Shown here piece after piece: positions 35,069-44,079 of a stretch of 64,000 bases of DNA. The position numbers were made by a program, and so were the translations under genes. The notes beneath the pieces are model-generated. The model was not told where the DNA came from and did no database searches. It was given only the letters and a program-made list of their open reading frames with translations. Every line of letters begins with the position of its first letter. Positions within the stretch are counted from its first letter, which is position 1. The stretch is from Pseudomonas simiae (lineage in GTDB: Bacteria > Pseudomonadota > Gammaproteobacteria > Pseudomonadales > Pseudomonadaceae), in contig NZ_FOKB01000002.1 in assembly GCF_900111895.1 (NCBI RefSeq), forward strand, positions 682,001 to 746,000. Reading direction: 5' to 3'.

Positions 35069-36196
35069 TTACTGAGGGGAAACTTCGGTTTTTGGTTTAC
35101 CGAAGTGCCATTCGTAGACCACGAACTTGAAGTCCTTCAGGTCGCCCTTGGCGTCGAAGCTCAGGTCGCCGGTAGGGGTCTTGAAGGTGCCCGCGTGGAT
35201 GGCTTCGGCCACCTTGGCGGTGTCTTCGCTCTTCGCAGCCTTGATACCGCCGGCGATCACTTCAATGGCCGAGTAGGCTGGGAACACGAATGGACCGGTT
35301 GGGTCCTGCTTGTTCTTGGCGAACTCTTCAACGATGGCTTTGTTGGCCGGGTCGGTGTCGAAGGATTTAGGCAGGGTCACCAGCAGGCCTTCGGAAGCGC
35401 CCTGGGCGATTTGCGAGATGGAGTCGTTGCCGACGCCTTCTGGCCCCATGAACTTGGCGTTCAGGCCTTTTTCCTTGGCTTGGCGCAGGATCAGGCCCAG
35501 CTCTGGGTGGTAGCCGCCGTAGTAGACGAAGTCGACGTTGGCTTGCTTGAGTTTCTGGATGATCGAGGAGAAGTCTTTGTCGCCGGCGTTCAGGCCTTCG
35601 AAGACGGCAACCTTGGTGCCTTTCTTCTCGAGGGTCTGTTTGACGGCGGTGGCGATGCCTTCACCGTATTGCTGCTTGTCGTGCAGTACGGCCACGATCT
35701 TCGGCTTCACGTGGTCGGCGATGTAGTTGCCGGCGGCTGGGCCTTGAGCGCTGTCCAGGCCGATGGTGCGGAAGATCAGCTTGTAGCCACGCGCGGTGAT
35801 TTCCGGGCTGGTGGCAGCCGGGGTAATCATGATCACGCCTTCATCTTCATAGATGTCGGAGGCAGGTTGAGTGGAGCTGGAGCAGAGGTGACCGACCACG
35901 AACTTGACGCCGTCGTTGACCACTTTGTTGGCGACGGCAACGGCTTGTTTAGGATCGCAAGCGTCGTCGTATTCCTTGGCTTCAAGCATTTTTCCGTCGA
36001 CGCCGCCTTTGGCGTTGATGTCGGCGATGGCTTGCTTGGCACCCATGAATTGCATGTCGCCGTATTGCGTCACTGGACCGGTCTTAGGACCTGCGATACC
36101 GATCTTGATGGTGTCGGCTGCGAACGAATGGCCGGCAACCCCAGCCAGGACCATAGCGGCAAACAGTTTGGAAATCTGCTTAGTAGCCTTATTCAT
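35069..36196 (-). CDS. braC: Branched-chain amino acid binding protein BraC/LivK
   Basis: 375-residue periplasmic binding protein. The signal peptide (1-26, LFAAMVLAGVAGHSFA) is followed by the mature start ADTIKIGIAGPKTGP. Two alpha/beta lobes; the Cys pair (DDACDPKQA and VGHLCSSSTQP) is the conserved disulphide of LivJ/LivK, and HLCSSSTQPASD forms the ligand-carboxylate site. The RBS GGAG is 7 bp before the ATG. Feeds Leu, Ile, Val (in Pseudomonas also Ala and Thr) to BraDEFG. Confidence 0.96.
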   Translation of the reverse strand: MNKATKQISKLFAAMVLAGVAGHSFAADTIKIGIAGPKTGPVTQYGDMQFMGAKQAIADINAKGGVDGKMLEAKEYDDACDPKQAVAVANKVVNDGVKFVVGHLCSSSTQPASDIYEDEGVIMITPAATSPEITARGYKLIFRTIGLDSAQGPAAGNYIADHVKPKIVAVLHDKQQYGEGIATAVKQTLEKKGTKVAVFEGLNAGDKDFSSIIQKLKQANVDFVYYGGYHPELGLILRQAKEKGLNAKFMGPEGVGNDSISQIAQGASEGLLVTLPKSFDTDPANKAIVEEFAKNKQDPTGPFVFPAYSAIEVIAGGIKAAKSEDTAKVAEAIHAGTFKTPTGDLSFDAKGDLKDFKFVVYEWHFGKPKTEVSPQ

Positions 36197-36298
36197 AGTG
36201 CTCCACTCTTACTGTTGTATTTTTTATAGTTCTAGCGGCCTTGTGAGCTGCAGAACCGGATCAGATATCTCGGATATCCCCCCGGCAGTGCCCTGGCA

Positions 36299-36314
36299 AC
36301 TGTACCGGTACAGT
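36299..36314. promoter_or_regulatory. 16-bp perfect palindrome upstream of braC
   Basis: ACTGTACCGGTACAGT, perfectly self-complementary, 103 bp before the braC start in the 341-bp divergent region between braC and the DUF2288 gene. It has CTG-N8-CAG spacing, so it is not the CTG-N10-CAG LexA box. Operator for an unidentified dimeric regulator is plausible. Nothing else stands out in 36197-36537. Confidence 0.4.
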
Positions 36315-36537
36315 GTAGAGCGCCGGTTGATCGCTTGAAAAGCTGGCTGCTGGGGGCAAAACCCGGGTATGTCGCTTAAATGAAAGAAAAAGACAGAATT
36401 GCGGCGGGGTTATGCCGGAGTTTCAGGCAATCCTTGGCTTTCCTGACACTTTCTATCGGTGACTCATTTGCAACTGGGTTTTTCTGCTTGAGGTGTGACG
36501 CTATGATTGCGCCGATTTTTTCCCAAGGTGAACTCCC

Positions 36538-36840
36538 ATGACGCAAGAACCTAGCACCCTCTATGCCAAGCTGCTCGGTGAAACCGCCGAAATATCCTGG
36601 AAGGAGCTTGAGCCGTTCTTTGCCAAGGGTGCCCTATTGTGGGTCGACGCCGGCCTGGATTTGATCGAGGCCGCCGAAGGCATGGCCGAAGATAATCGCG
36701 ACAAAGTCGCTGCCTGGCTGGCTGCCGGGAGCCTTGGCGAAGTGTCTGCGACGCGGGCATTGGACCTGGTTGAGCGTGATCCGAGCCTGTGGGCGGTGGT
36801 GGTATCGCCGTGGATTCTGATCCAGGAAAGGGCAGTGTAA
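36538..36840 (+). CDS. DUF2288 family protein
   Basis: 100 residues, cytoplasmic, mostly helical, opening TLYAKLLGETAEISWKELEPFFAKGALLWVDAGLDLIEAA. This is the conserved DUF2288 signature; the family has no known function. ATG preceded by AAGGTG. Stands alone after the braC divergent region. Confidence 0.85.
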   Translation: MTQEPSTLYAKLLGETAEISWKELEPFFAKGALLWVDAGLDLIEAAEGMAEDNRDKVAAWLAAGSLGEVSATRALDLVERDPSLWAVVVSPWILIQERAV

Positions 36841-37052
36841 GAAAAGATTGCACGAAAAAGGTGCGTGGTTTTTGCTGTCTTAAGTGTGTAGCGGAGTAAC
36901 TGCTGACGCCGTGATGGCACGTTGCCGTAGAGAAAGGTCACAGGTGAGGGTGACGTGCACGTCATGGGAACAGTTAGGGCGCTGGCCGAATCGCTGCGCA
37001 ATTGTTTCCAGGTGTGCCAGGACTGAAGGTATCTGTTGTCTGGACTGCCGCA

Positions 37053-37135
37053 TTCGCGAGCAAGCCCGCTCCCAAATGCGACCGCATTTGTGCAGGATGC
37101 ACACGGTCAACTGTGGGAGCGGGCTTGCTCGCGAA
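37053..37135. repeat. REPIN (inverted REP pair)
   Basis: TTCGCGAGCAAGCCCGCTCC at 37053 with its inverse at 37113-37135. It occupies the 3' half of the 309-bp gap 36841-37149, which otherwise shows no gene. Confidence 0.88.
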
Positions 37136-37149
37136 GAGGGCAACGCGGC

Positions 37150-39327
37150 CTAGGCGGTTTTCCCGGTATGGTTATTCAACGAAATAACCTTGGTCTTGCC
37201 AATCCGGTGACGGTAAATCTCGCGCAGGTACTTGATCGCCTTCTTCACGCAATCCCGTGACAGGCGGATGTCATTGATCGACACAAACTTCTCTTTGTCG
37301 TTGATCAACTCGCGGTACTTCTTCTCATACATCGGTTTGATCGCGTACCAGTTGGTATCGAGGATCTTCGCCGGGTTTTCGAACTCGTTGAGCAGCTCGT
37401 CGATACGGTCTTCGTCGAAGTCCTCGTGGATGATGAAGTCCAGGATCGAATTGTCCAGCGTGTCATCGAAGCGGTACGGGTTGCGCGCAAAGCAACGTTT
37501 GATGAATGCCACGATCAGCGTAAGAAAGTCGTCCGACAGGCACGGGCTCTTGGCGATCAGGGTGGTCAGCGACAAGTTGGCCGAAGCACCGATCACCAGG
37601 GCATAGCGCTTGAGGGTGGTATTGGGGAACAGGCTGTTGAGGTGGGTCTTGAGCCGGTTCAGGTCCATGTAGGACAGCTTGTAGTCCTTGGGCAATGAAA
37701 CGATCGACACCACCGACGAACAGTTTTTGAAGAAGTGCAGGTCGTGCAACGCGGCCGCGTCGTAGCCCGAATTCTTGTACTGCTCCAGCGACGCCTTGTA
37801 GCGCTTGGACTCGATCGGCAGCAGGCTGATGCCTTCGATGGCTTGGGTGACCTTGTTGAAGTGCGGCAGGTCGATGGAGCGGAAGAACAGGTCGTCGATG
37901 TTCAGGCGCTGCGGCTCTTTGTCGAATACCTTGAACTTGTCGCTCGACGGCGCCGGGGTTTCCGGGACGACGGATTCGGCATAGGCAATCGCCACCGGGC
38001 CGGCCAGGCTCATGAACAGGTCGTTGGCATCCAGGCGAATGGTTTCGCCGATGTCGATACCGGCACGACGGAAGTAGTTCTGGTCGTAGTCGGTGGTCAC
38101 GGCCTGGGCCGTGAGGATGTTGAAGATCTGCTGGGAAATGTACTGGTTGGCGTGTTTTTCCATCGCATTGACGTCAATGTTCTGGATATTGCCGTCATCG
38201 CTTTCTTCGGCATAACGCATGATGTCGTTGGAGATCAGCATCATCGCGTTCCACGGCCGGATACGCCCCTTCACGCTGGCTTCGCTGCTGTCTTCGTTGG
38301 CAAAGTTGTACGAGAAATCCCATTCTTCCGACAGGTATTTGCACAGCAGTCGCCCGGCGTTGATGTGCAGCGCCTCGGACATTTCACTGCGGTGGTCGGA
38401 AATATTCGGCAGCACGCAGATGCCGCTGGTGAAGATCGGCTCGAACACAAAGGCATGGCCGCTTTTGCTGTCGTGCTCGTCGGCGGGCTTGGTGTCGAAC
38501 GTTTTGTTCATGTACGAGTGCTGCTGGGCCAGGCCGAATTCGGAGGCCATGCCCGAACCGGTGCCGCCGCCGGCGCTGAAGATCGAGAAGTACAGGCGCG
38601 ACTGGTTGGCTTTGATGCCGCAAGAGTCGATCAGGTACGAGTGGATCATCTTCCAATCGGGGCTGGAAAAGCGCTGGGTGTCTTTGTTGAGGATGATCTT
38701 GGCCAGGTACTGGCCGAGGATCGGCGCGTTACCGGCACCACCGGCATGGACCTCCGACAAGTCCATGATCTTCATTTTGCTGTAGTCGCGCAGGAAGCCG
38801 CTTTTTTCGCCCTTGCGCGAGAAACGGATGCGCCCGGCGATGTCCTTGTCCAGGTCGCCGAGCATGACCAGCGGCTCCACCAGGAACACGGGTTTGCTGG
38901 CCTTGGCGCCGCCCAGGCGCAGATTGTTGCGGATCCACTGGGCCGGGCTGTAGCCCTTGTCCTGCGATTTGTCTTCGTTACTGAATTCGTTCAGGTAGAA
39001 CTTGCGCGCGTTGTACACCAACTCCGCCACGTCCAGTGCGATGTTCGAACCGCAGCGGCCCAGGCCGATCAGGCATACCGAGGGAAATTCCTGCTCGTTG
39101 CGCGGGTCGGTGTCGCCTTCCAAGTGGGGCGGGCGCGGGAACACCATGTCGCGCAGGCCGTCGAGGTTGTCGAGAATGCGGTCGGTATTGGTTTCGGTGA
39201 AGTACAGGTATTGCTGGGTGGCCGACGGGCGGGTGGTGCTCAATGACGTTGAACCTGAGGGTTTGTCCGCAGGCGCTGGGGGCAACACGTCGGATACCAG
39301 GGTGGCAGAGTTATTTTTAGAGGTCAT
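37150..39327 (-). CDS. Tubulin/FtsZ-superfamily protein (Tubulin_2, FtsZ-like)
   Basis: 725 residues. After a disordered ~40-residue N-terminus comes a GTPase domain: glycine loop VCLIGLGRCGSN (85-95) and the tubulin/FtsZ signature FSAGGGTGSGM (about 250-260), the G-box that binds GTP phosphates. FYLNEFSNEDKSQ and NAPILGQYLAKIIL fit the surrounding core. The C-terminal ~300 residues are helical and unlike FtsZ. It is about twice the size of FtsZ, and there are no phage or plasmid genes around, unlike PhuZ or TubZ. I assign it to the Tubulin_2 / FtsZl-type group proposed to act in membrane remodelling. No partner gene is adjacent. Start ATG 39327. Confidence 0.8.
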   Translation of the reverse strand: MTSKNNSATLVSDVLPPAPADKPSGSTSLSTTRPSATQQYLYFTETNTDRILDNLDGLRDMVFPRPPHLEGDTDPRNEQEFPSVCLIGLGRCGSNIALDVAELVYNARKFYLNEFSNEDKSQDKGYSPAQWIRNNLRLGGAKASKPVFLVEPLVMLGDLDKDIAGRIRFSRKGEKSGFLRDYSKMKIMDLSEVHAGGAGNAPILGQYLAKIILNKDTQRFSSPDWKMIHSYLIDSCGIKANQSRLYFSIFSAGGGTGSGMASEFGLAQQHSYMNKTFDTKPADEHDSKSGHAFVFEPIFTSGICVLPNISDHRSEMSEALHINAGRLLCKYLSEEWDFSYNFANEDSSEASVKGRIRPWNAMMLISNDIMRYAEESDDGNIQNIDVNAMEKHANQYISQQIFNILTAQAVTTDYDQNYFRRAGIDIGETIRLDANDLFMSLAGPVAIAYAESVVPETPAPSSDKFKVFDKEPQRLNIDDLFFRSIDLPHFNKVTQAIEGISLLPIESKRYKASLEQYKNSGYDAAALHDLHFFKNCSSVVSIVSLPKDYKLSYMDLNRLKTHLNSLFPNTTLKRYALVIGASANLSLTTLIAKSPCLSDDFLTLIVAFIKRCFARNPYRFDDTLDNSILDFIIHEDFDEDRIDELLNEFENPAKILDTNWYAIKPMYEKKYRELINDKEKFVSINDIRLSRDCVKKAIKYLREIYRHRIGKTKVISLNNHTGKTA

Positions 39328-39531
39328 TGTGCGCCATGTGCCTGGGCGGACGGCTAAAGAGTATCAAGTAGCCATCACGGAGTGGGAGTTCGCGACTTTA
39401 CTGCGCGTCCTTGTCCTGGGCGAGTGGGCTAAACCCTAGTGTTTTCAGGGAAAACCTGGCCGGACTCTGATGAATCGGCCGTTTGTCGGGGTTCTTTAGG
39501 CAAATGATGGCTAAATGCCAAGGATTCGACG

Positions 39532-41811
39532 TCAACGAATTGGCCTGACGATCGACGTGGAGCTGCCACGGTTTGGGGAGGGGTCTTTCGTCGAACTGCT
39601 GTCCTTGCTGCCCACCCCTCTGTGCGCAGGGAGAGGGTTGCGCTGGTTGATGCCCTGCATCACGCCGATGATCTCACCGGCCGGCACCGCCGGACTTAGC
39701 AGGTAACCCTGCACGAAATCGCAGCCATGCTTGAGTAGCACCTCGAATTGGGCCTGGGTTTCCACGCCTTCGGTCACCACCTGCAAGTGCAGGGTGTGAG
39801 CCATTCCGATCACCGCCTGGACGATCTCGATATCGGCGGTGGACTTGGGAATGTCCTGGATAAACGAGCGGTCTATCTTCAGGGTGTTGAGTGGCAAGCG
39901 TTTGAGATAAGCGAGGGACGAGTAGCCCGTGCCGAAGTCGTCGATGGCCAGCGACACCCCCAGCGCGCGGATCTGCCGCAGCAACGCCAAGGTGCTGCTG
40001 ATGTTGCCCATCAGTGCGTTTTCGGTGACTTCCAGCTCCAGGCGGTTGGCGCCGATCCCGCTGAAGCGCAACGCGTCTTCGATTTCATCCGCCAGCTCAT
40101 CGCGCGCCAGGTTAAGGGCCGAGCAGTTCACTGACATGGTCAAGTCGGTGTAGCCGCGGTCAGCCAGCAGGCTCAGGTCATGACAGGCTTGGCGCAACAC
40201 CCAGTGGTCCAGTTCGGCAATCAGGCCGTTGCTTTCGGCGATGCCGATAAAGCGGTCCGGGGCCAGCAAGCCGTGCTGTGGATGTTGCCAGCGCACTAGG
40301 GCTTCGAGCCGCGTGACCTTGCCCAATTTCATGTCGAAGATCGGTTGATAGAACAACACCAGTTGGTTATGGGTGCGCAGCGCTCCGCGTAATTCCTCTT
40401 CCAGTTGCAGTTCGAGGAAGGCGCGAGTTTTCAGGTTGGAACTGAAAAAGTTGAGATTGTTGCGCCCGGCATCCTTGGACTGGTACAGCGCCAGATCGGC
40501 GGTTTTCAGCAGTTCTTCGCAAGTCAGGCCGTCGTCGGGGAACAGGCTGATACCAATGCTAGTGGTCATCACCATGCGTCGGCCGGCCAATTCGATGGGC
40601 TCTTTCATCTGTTGCATGATGCGCTGGGCCAGGTGCCGGGCTTCGTCGCGGTGGTGAATGCTGATCAGGATGCAAAACTCATCGCCGCCAAACCGTGCGA
40701 CCACATCCGCGTGGCTGCGCACCGAGCCCTTGATATGCCCGGCCAGCACGCTGAGTAACTGGTCGCCGGCGTCATGCCCGAGGCTGTCATTGATGCGCTT
40801 GAAGTGATCAATATCGAGGAATATCACGGCCATCATGCCGTTGGAGGCGGTTTTTTCGGCGAGCTTCTCCGCAAAAATCTGGTTGAACCCTCGGCGATTG
40901 AGCAGGCTGGTCAGGGCGTCGTAATGGGCTACTTGTTGCAGCGAGGCGCGAGCCTGGTCCAGTTCGCTGAGCAGTGCATTGACCCGGCGCAGGTCACGTT
41001 CCTTGTGCTGCAGTTTCTTGTCGGCCAGAGCGGCGCTGATGCTGCTGCCGATCACCAGCAGGGTGATGACGGCCACCGACAGGCCCAGTTGAATGGGGTT
41101 GTTATCCACTGCCAGTGAGAGGTCAGCGCCGGTGGGGACGATTAATTGCAGAGCGGCCATGCCCGTAAAATGCATGCTCAGGATCCCCGCGCCCAAGACC
41201 AGGCTGGCGGCGTATTTGAGCAGTTGATGGAACACGCCCGTGCCCGTGCGCAGGTAACTCGACAGCAACAACGCCGCGAGGCTGGCACCCATGGCAATGC
41301 CAACCGAGGCCAGGAACAGTCCCGAATCGAAATACATCTGGGCCTGGGAGCGCATGGCCGACATGCCAACGTAATGCATCAAGGCGATGCCGATGCCCAT
41401 CCAGATGGATGCCAGCAAATACTGGTGAAAGCGCAGGTTGGAGTGACTGAGGGTTTGCATGGCGATCAACGACGCGATCAGTGCGATCAGCAAGGATGCG
41501 AACGTCATGAACAGTTCGTAATGGATCACAATCGGGGCCTGGAAGGCCAGCATGCTGATGAAATGGGTGGACCATATCCCGCCTGCCAGGCAACCGGCAC
41601 CGAGCCAGCGCCAATGGCGCCGCGCGGTAGGGTCTTCGACATGGCCGACGCGTTCGGCCATGTCCAGTGTGCCAAAGCCCGCCGCACACGCAACCAGGTA
41701 GGCGAGCAACACCAGGAAGGGGTTATGACTGCAATTGAGTAATAAGTGCCCGCTCGCTGGAAGTTCGGTAAAAAAATGCAGACCCAGCCATTCCATAGCA
41801 TGTCCCGTCAT
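39532..41811 (-). CDS. MHYT-GGDEF-EAL cyclic-di-GMP turnover protein (MucR/NbdA-like)
   Basis: 759 residues. Seven-helix MHYT sensor (about 15-250) with three repeats (STHFISML, MHYVGMSA, MHFTGMAA) thought to bind metal and sense O2 or NO. A coiled-coil linker joins it to GGDEF (about 285-450; active site RFGGDEF intact near 373) and EAL (about 465-715; LEALVRW near 502, DDFGTGYSS loop 6 intact). Both cyclase and phosphodiesterase activity are therefore possible. In P. aeruginosa MucR tunes alginate synthesis. The C-terminal 30 residues are a Ser/Pro/Lys tail. An in-frame ATG five codons in (MEWLGLHF) may be the true start. Confidence 0.93.
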   Translation of the reverse strand: MTGHAMEWLGLHFFTELPASGHLLLNCSHNPFLVLLAYLVACAAGFGTLDMAERVGHVEDPTARRHWRWLGAGCLAGGIWSTHFISMLAFQAPIVIHYELFMTFASLLIALIASLIAMQTLSHSNLRFHQYLLASIWMGIGIALMHYVGMSAMRSQAQMYFDSGLFLASVGIAMGASLAALLLSSYLRTGTGVFHQLLKYAASLVLGAGILSMHFTGMAALQLIVPTGADLSLAVDNNPIQLGLSVAVITLLVIGSSISAALADKKLQHKERDLRRVNALLSELDQARASLQQVAHYDALTSLLNRRGFNQIFAEKLAEKTASNGMMAVIFLDIDHFKRINDSLGHDAGDQLLSVLAGHIKGSVRSHADVVARFGGDEFCILISIHHRDEARHLAQRIMQQMKEPIELAGRRMVMTTSIGISLFPDDGLTCEELLKTADLALYQSKDAGRNNLNFFSSNLKTRAFLELQLEEELRGALRTHNQLVLFYQPIFDMKLGKVTRLEALVRWQHPQHGLLAPDRFIGIAESNGLIAELDHWVLRQACHDLSLLADRGYTDLTMSVNCSALNLARDELADEIEDALRFSGIGANRLELEVTENALMGNISSTLALLRQIRALGVSLAIDDFGTGYSSLAYLKRLPLNTLKIDRSFIQDIPKSTADIEIVQAVIGMAHTLHLQVVTEGVETQAQFEVLLKHGCDFVQGYLLSPAVPAGEIIGVMQGINQRNPLPAHRGVGSKDSSSTKDPSPNRGSSTSIVRPIR

Positions 41812-41936
41812 AGCGTCACGTCACTGCCTACGGCGATGACCAATGAGGACGAGTGTAGACGGCTAGGAGAATTCGCCAAGGAGTAATGGCACTTTGATTC
41901 TCTACGATTTTGGCATGCCACCCATAGCGTTTGATG

Positions 41937-42302
41937 CTAAGCGCTGATGGGCAGGTCCAGTTCGAACGGTGCTTCCAGAGGCGCCAGGCCAAACGCGGCG
42001 CGGGCTGCATCGCAATCGGCGTTGTGTTCGCCCCCATACCAGGAGGCCTCGAATTCGCGGCACACACTGGAGCGTTGTTCGTAAATCGTGCAGCGGGTGC
42101 CTTGGCCCACTTCTCCTTCAAGGCTGCAACAGCGCGCCGGCTTCTGGTCGGTGCCGATCATCGCCACGCGGGTGGGGTTGATCTGCACCACCAGGTCATC
42201 GGGCACCGTGCCCCCCGACGAGGCGCACTCTCCCCAAAAGAAAGACACACGAAAGTGTGAACAGCAGGCACCGCAATTCAGACACGGACTGGCTTCGGAC
42301 AT
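41937..42302 (-). CDS. YkgJ-family cysteine cluster protein
   Basis: 121 residues with eight or more Cys in the CxxCxxCC pattern (PCLNCGACCSHF), plus GEC, ARCCSLEGE, TRCTIY, VCREFE and ADCDAAR. This is the YkgJ/UPF0153 family, presumed Zn or Fe-S binding and of unknown function. The start at 42302 (MSEASPC) puts the first cluster at the N-terminus; an ATG three codons upstream (42311) is equally possible and neither has a clear RBS. Confidence 0.85.
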   Translation of the reverse strand: MSEASPCLNCGACCSHFRVSFFWGECASSGGTVPDDLVVQINPTRVAMIGTDQKPARCCSLEGEVGQGTRCTIYEQRSSVCREFEASWYGGEHNADCDAARAAFGLAPLEAPFELDLPISA

Positions 42303-42553
42303 GGGCGTCATCGATAAGAAAAGTAGGGTTGGGGTGTTACGGAAGGCTCGCCATTCTATCCGGGCCATGGCCGTTGGGAAGGGGGGCAGGCACTTATATT
42401 TTTGTGGGCGAAGTCCCGTGCTGCCGGGCGAAATCATGCCCTATCAGCTTTACGAATCATTACAGACAACCGGGTGCTGTCTGACTATGTTGCAGGTACC
42501 GGGCAGGATGCATCGGGCATCGCAGCTCTCATAACAATAAAAGAGACGGACCC

Positions 42554-43900
42554 ATGCAGAACTCGACCCAAGCGGCGAATGCCTGGCGCATTCTGCTCCT
42601 GCTGTTCCTCGCCAACCTGTTCAATTTCTTCGATCGCACGATTCCGGCGATCATCATCGAGCCAATCCGCATGGAATGGCACCTGAGCGACTTCCAGCTC
42701 GGCATCATCGGCACCGCCTTCACCATCGTCTACGCCATTGCCGGCTTGCCCCTCGGGCGCCTGGCCGATACCGGCTCGCGCAGCAAACTGATGGGCTGGG
42801 GCTTGTTCGCCTGGAGCGGGCTGACGGCGGTCAATGGCATGGTCGGCAGTTTCTGGACGTTTCTGTTGGTGCGCATGGGCATCGGCATTGGCGAAGCCAG
42901 CTATGCACCGGCGGCCAACTCGCTGATTGGCGACCTGTTTCCGGCGCACCGTCGCGCGCGGGCCATGGGCATTTTCATGCTGGGCCTGCCGTTGGGGCTG
43001 TTGCTGGCATTCTTTACCATCGGCTGGATGGTCAAGGCGTTCGACAGCTGGCGCGCACCGTTCTTTATTGCGGCGGTACCGGGCATGATCCTGGCGGTGT
43101 TCATGTTCTATATCAAGGAGCCCAAGCGCGGCGCCGCCGAAACCGTGCAGGTGTCCCAAGAACGCGTCGACCGCCCGATCCGCCGTGTGTTGGCGGTGCC
43201 GACCTTTCTGTGGCTGGTGCTGGCCGGGTTGTGCTTCAACTTTGCGACCTATGCCTGCAACTCGTTCCTGGTGCCGATGCTGCAGCGTTATTTCCTGATG
43301 CCGTTGCAGGAAGCCGCCGTCGCCACTGGCGTGATCGTCGGTTTGACCGGCCTGGTGGGCCTGACGTTGGGGGGCTGGGTCGCCGACAAGATCCATCAGC
43401 GGGTTGCCAATGGTCGGCTGTTGTTCGCCGCGTTCAGCCTGATTATCTCCACCGTGACCACCGCCTGGGCGTTGCACGCCGGGCGCATTGAGATTGGTGT
43501 GTTCGTGGCGCTGTTCAGCGTGGGCTGGTTGTTTGCCTATAACTTCTACACCTGCGTGTACACGGCGATTCAGGACGTGGTCGAACCGCGCCTGCGCGCC
43601 ACGGCGATGGCGCTGTTTTTTGCCGGGTTGTACTTGTTGGGGGGTGGAATGGGGCCGATCGTGGTGGGCGGGCTCTCCGATCATTTTGCCCATTCGGCGA
43701 TGTACGCAGCGGGGGCGGAGCAGATGACCGAAGCGTATAAAGCGGTGGGGTTGCATGACGCCATGTACCTGATCCCGGTGGCGCTGTTCTTGACCATGCT
43801 GTTTCTGTTCCAGGCGTCGCGCAGCTTTGTGCGCGATGCCAAGAAGATGAAGGAAGGATTGGGGGACGTGCAGGTGCCGGCTGCCGGGGTTCCCGCCTGA
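42554..43900 (+). CDS. MFS transporter (spinster-like)
   Basis: 448 residues, 12 transmembrane helices. MFS motif A-like loop GLPLGRLADTGSRSKLMGWG after helix 2 and FFDRTIPAIIIEPIRMEWHLSD between helices 1 and 2, typical of the spinster subfamily. GIGIGEASYAPAANSLIGDLFP is motif C-like. A metabolite (lipid or organic acid) exporter or importer is likely; the substrate is unknown. Monocistronic. Confidence 0.88.
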   Translation: MQNSTQAANAWRILLLLFLANLFNFFDRTIPAIIIEPIRMEWHLSDFQLGIIGTAFTIVYAIAGLPLGRLADTGSRSKLMGWGLFAWSGLTAVNGMVGSFWTFLLVRMGIGIGEASYAPAANSLIGDLFPAHRRARAMGIFMLGLPLGLLLAFFTIGWMVKAFDSWRAPFFIAAVPGMILAVFMFYIKEPKRGAAETVQVSQERVDRPIRRVLAVPTFLWLVLAGLCFNFATYACNSFLVPMLQRYFLMPLQEAAVATGVIVGLTGLVGLTLGGWVADKIHQRVANGRLLFAAFSLIISTVTTAWALHAGRIEIGVFVALFSVGWLFAYNFYTCVYTAIQDVVEPRLRATAMALFFAGLYLLGGGMGPIVVGGLSDHFAHSAMYAAGAEQMTEAYKAVGLHDAMYLIPVALFLTMLFLFQASRSFVRDAKKMKEGLGDVQVPAAGVPA

Positions 43901-43915
43901 GATCGGGTTGACCCC

Positions 43916-43996
43916 TTCGCAGGCGAGCCAGCTCCCACATTGAACGGTTATCGACATGGCAACTCGGTCAACTGTGGGAGCTGGCTTGCTTGCGAA
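43916..43996. repeat. REPIN variant (GAGCCAGCTCC type)
   Basis: TTCGCAGGCGAGCCAGCTCC at 43916 and the inverse GTGGGAGCTGGCTTGC copy at 43974-43996. It uses the CTGGC core rather than GCGGGC, a second sequence class of the same family. Confidence 0.85.
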
Positions 43997-44033
43997 GAGG
44001 CCGGCACCCACAACACCGGGGCCGCGACAAACG

Positions 44034-44063
44034 AAAAAGGCCCGCATTGCGCGGGCCTTTTTT
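44034..44063. terminator. Bidirectional terminator between MFS gene and rapA
   Basis: AAAAAGGCCCGC, loop ATTGC, GCGGGCCTTTTTT. It serves the plus-strand MFS gene and the minus-strand rapA, which ends 17 bp away. Confidence 0.9.
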
Positions 44064-44079
44064 GTGCTTCAAACCACGA

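Noticed and set aside
37735..39246. 503-codon plus-strand frame opposite the tubulin-like gene
   Set aside because: Composition is Val/Gln/Arg/His-rich as expected from an antisense frame; the minus-strand protein has specific GTPase motifs.
37150..39327. Phage PhuZ or plasmid TubZ origin for the tubulin-like gene
   Set aside because: No phage or partition genes nearby, protein twice as long, base composition like its neighbours.
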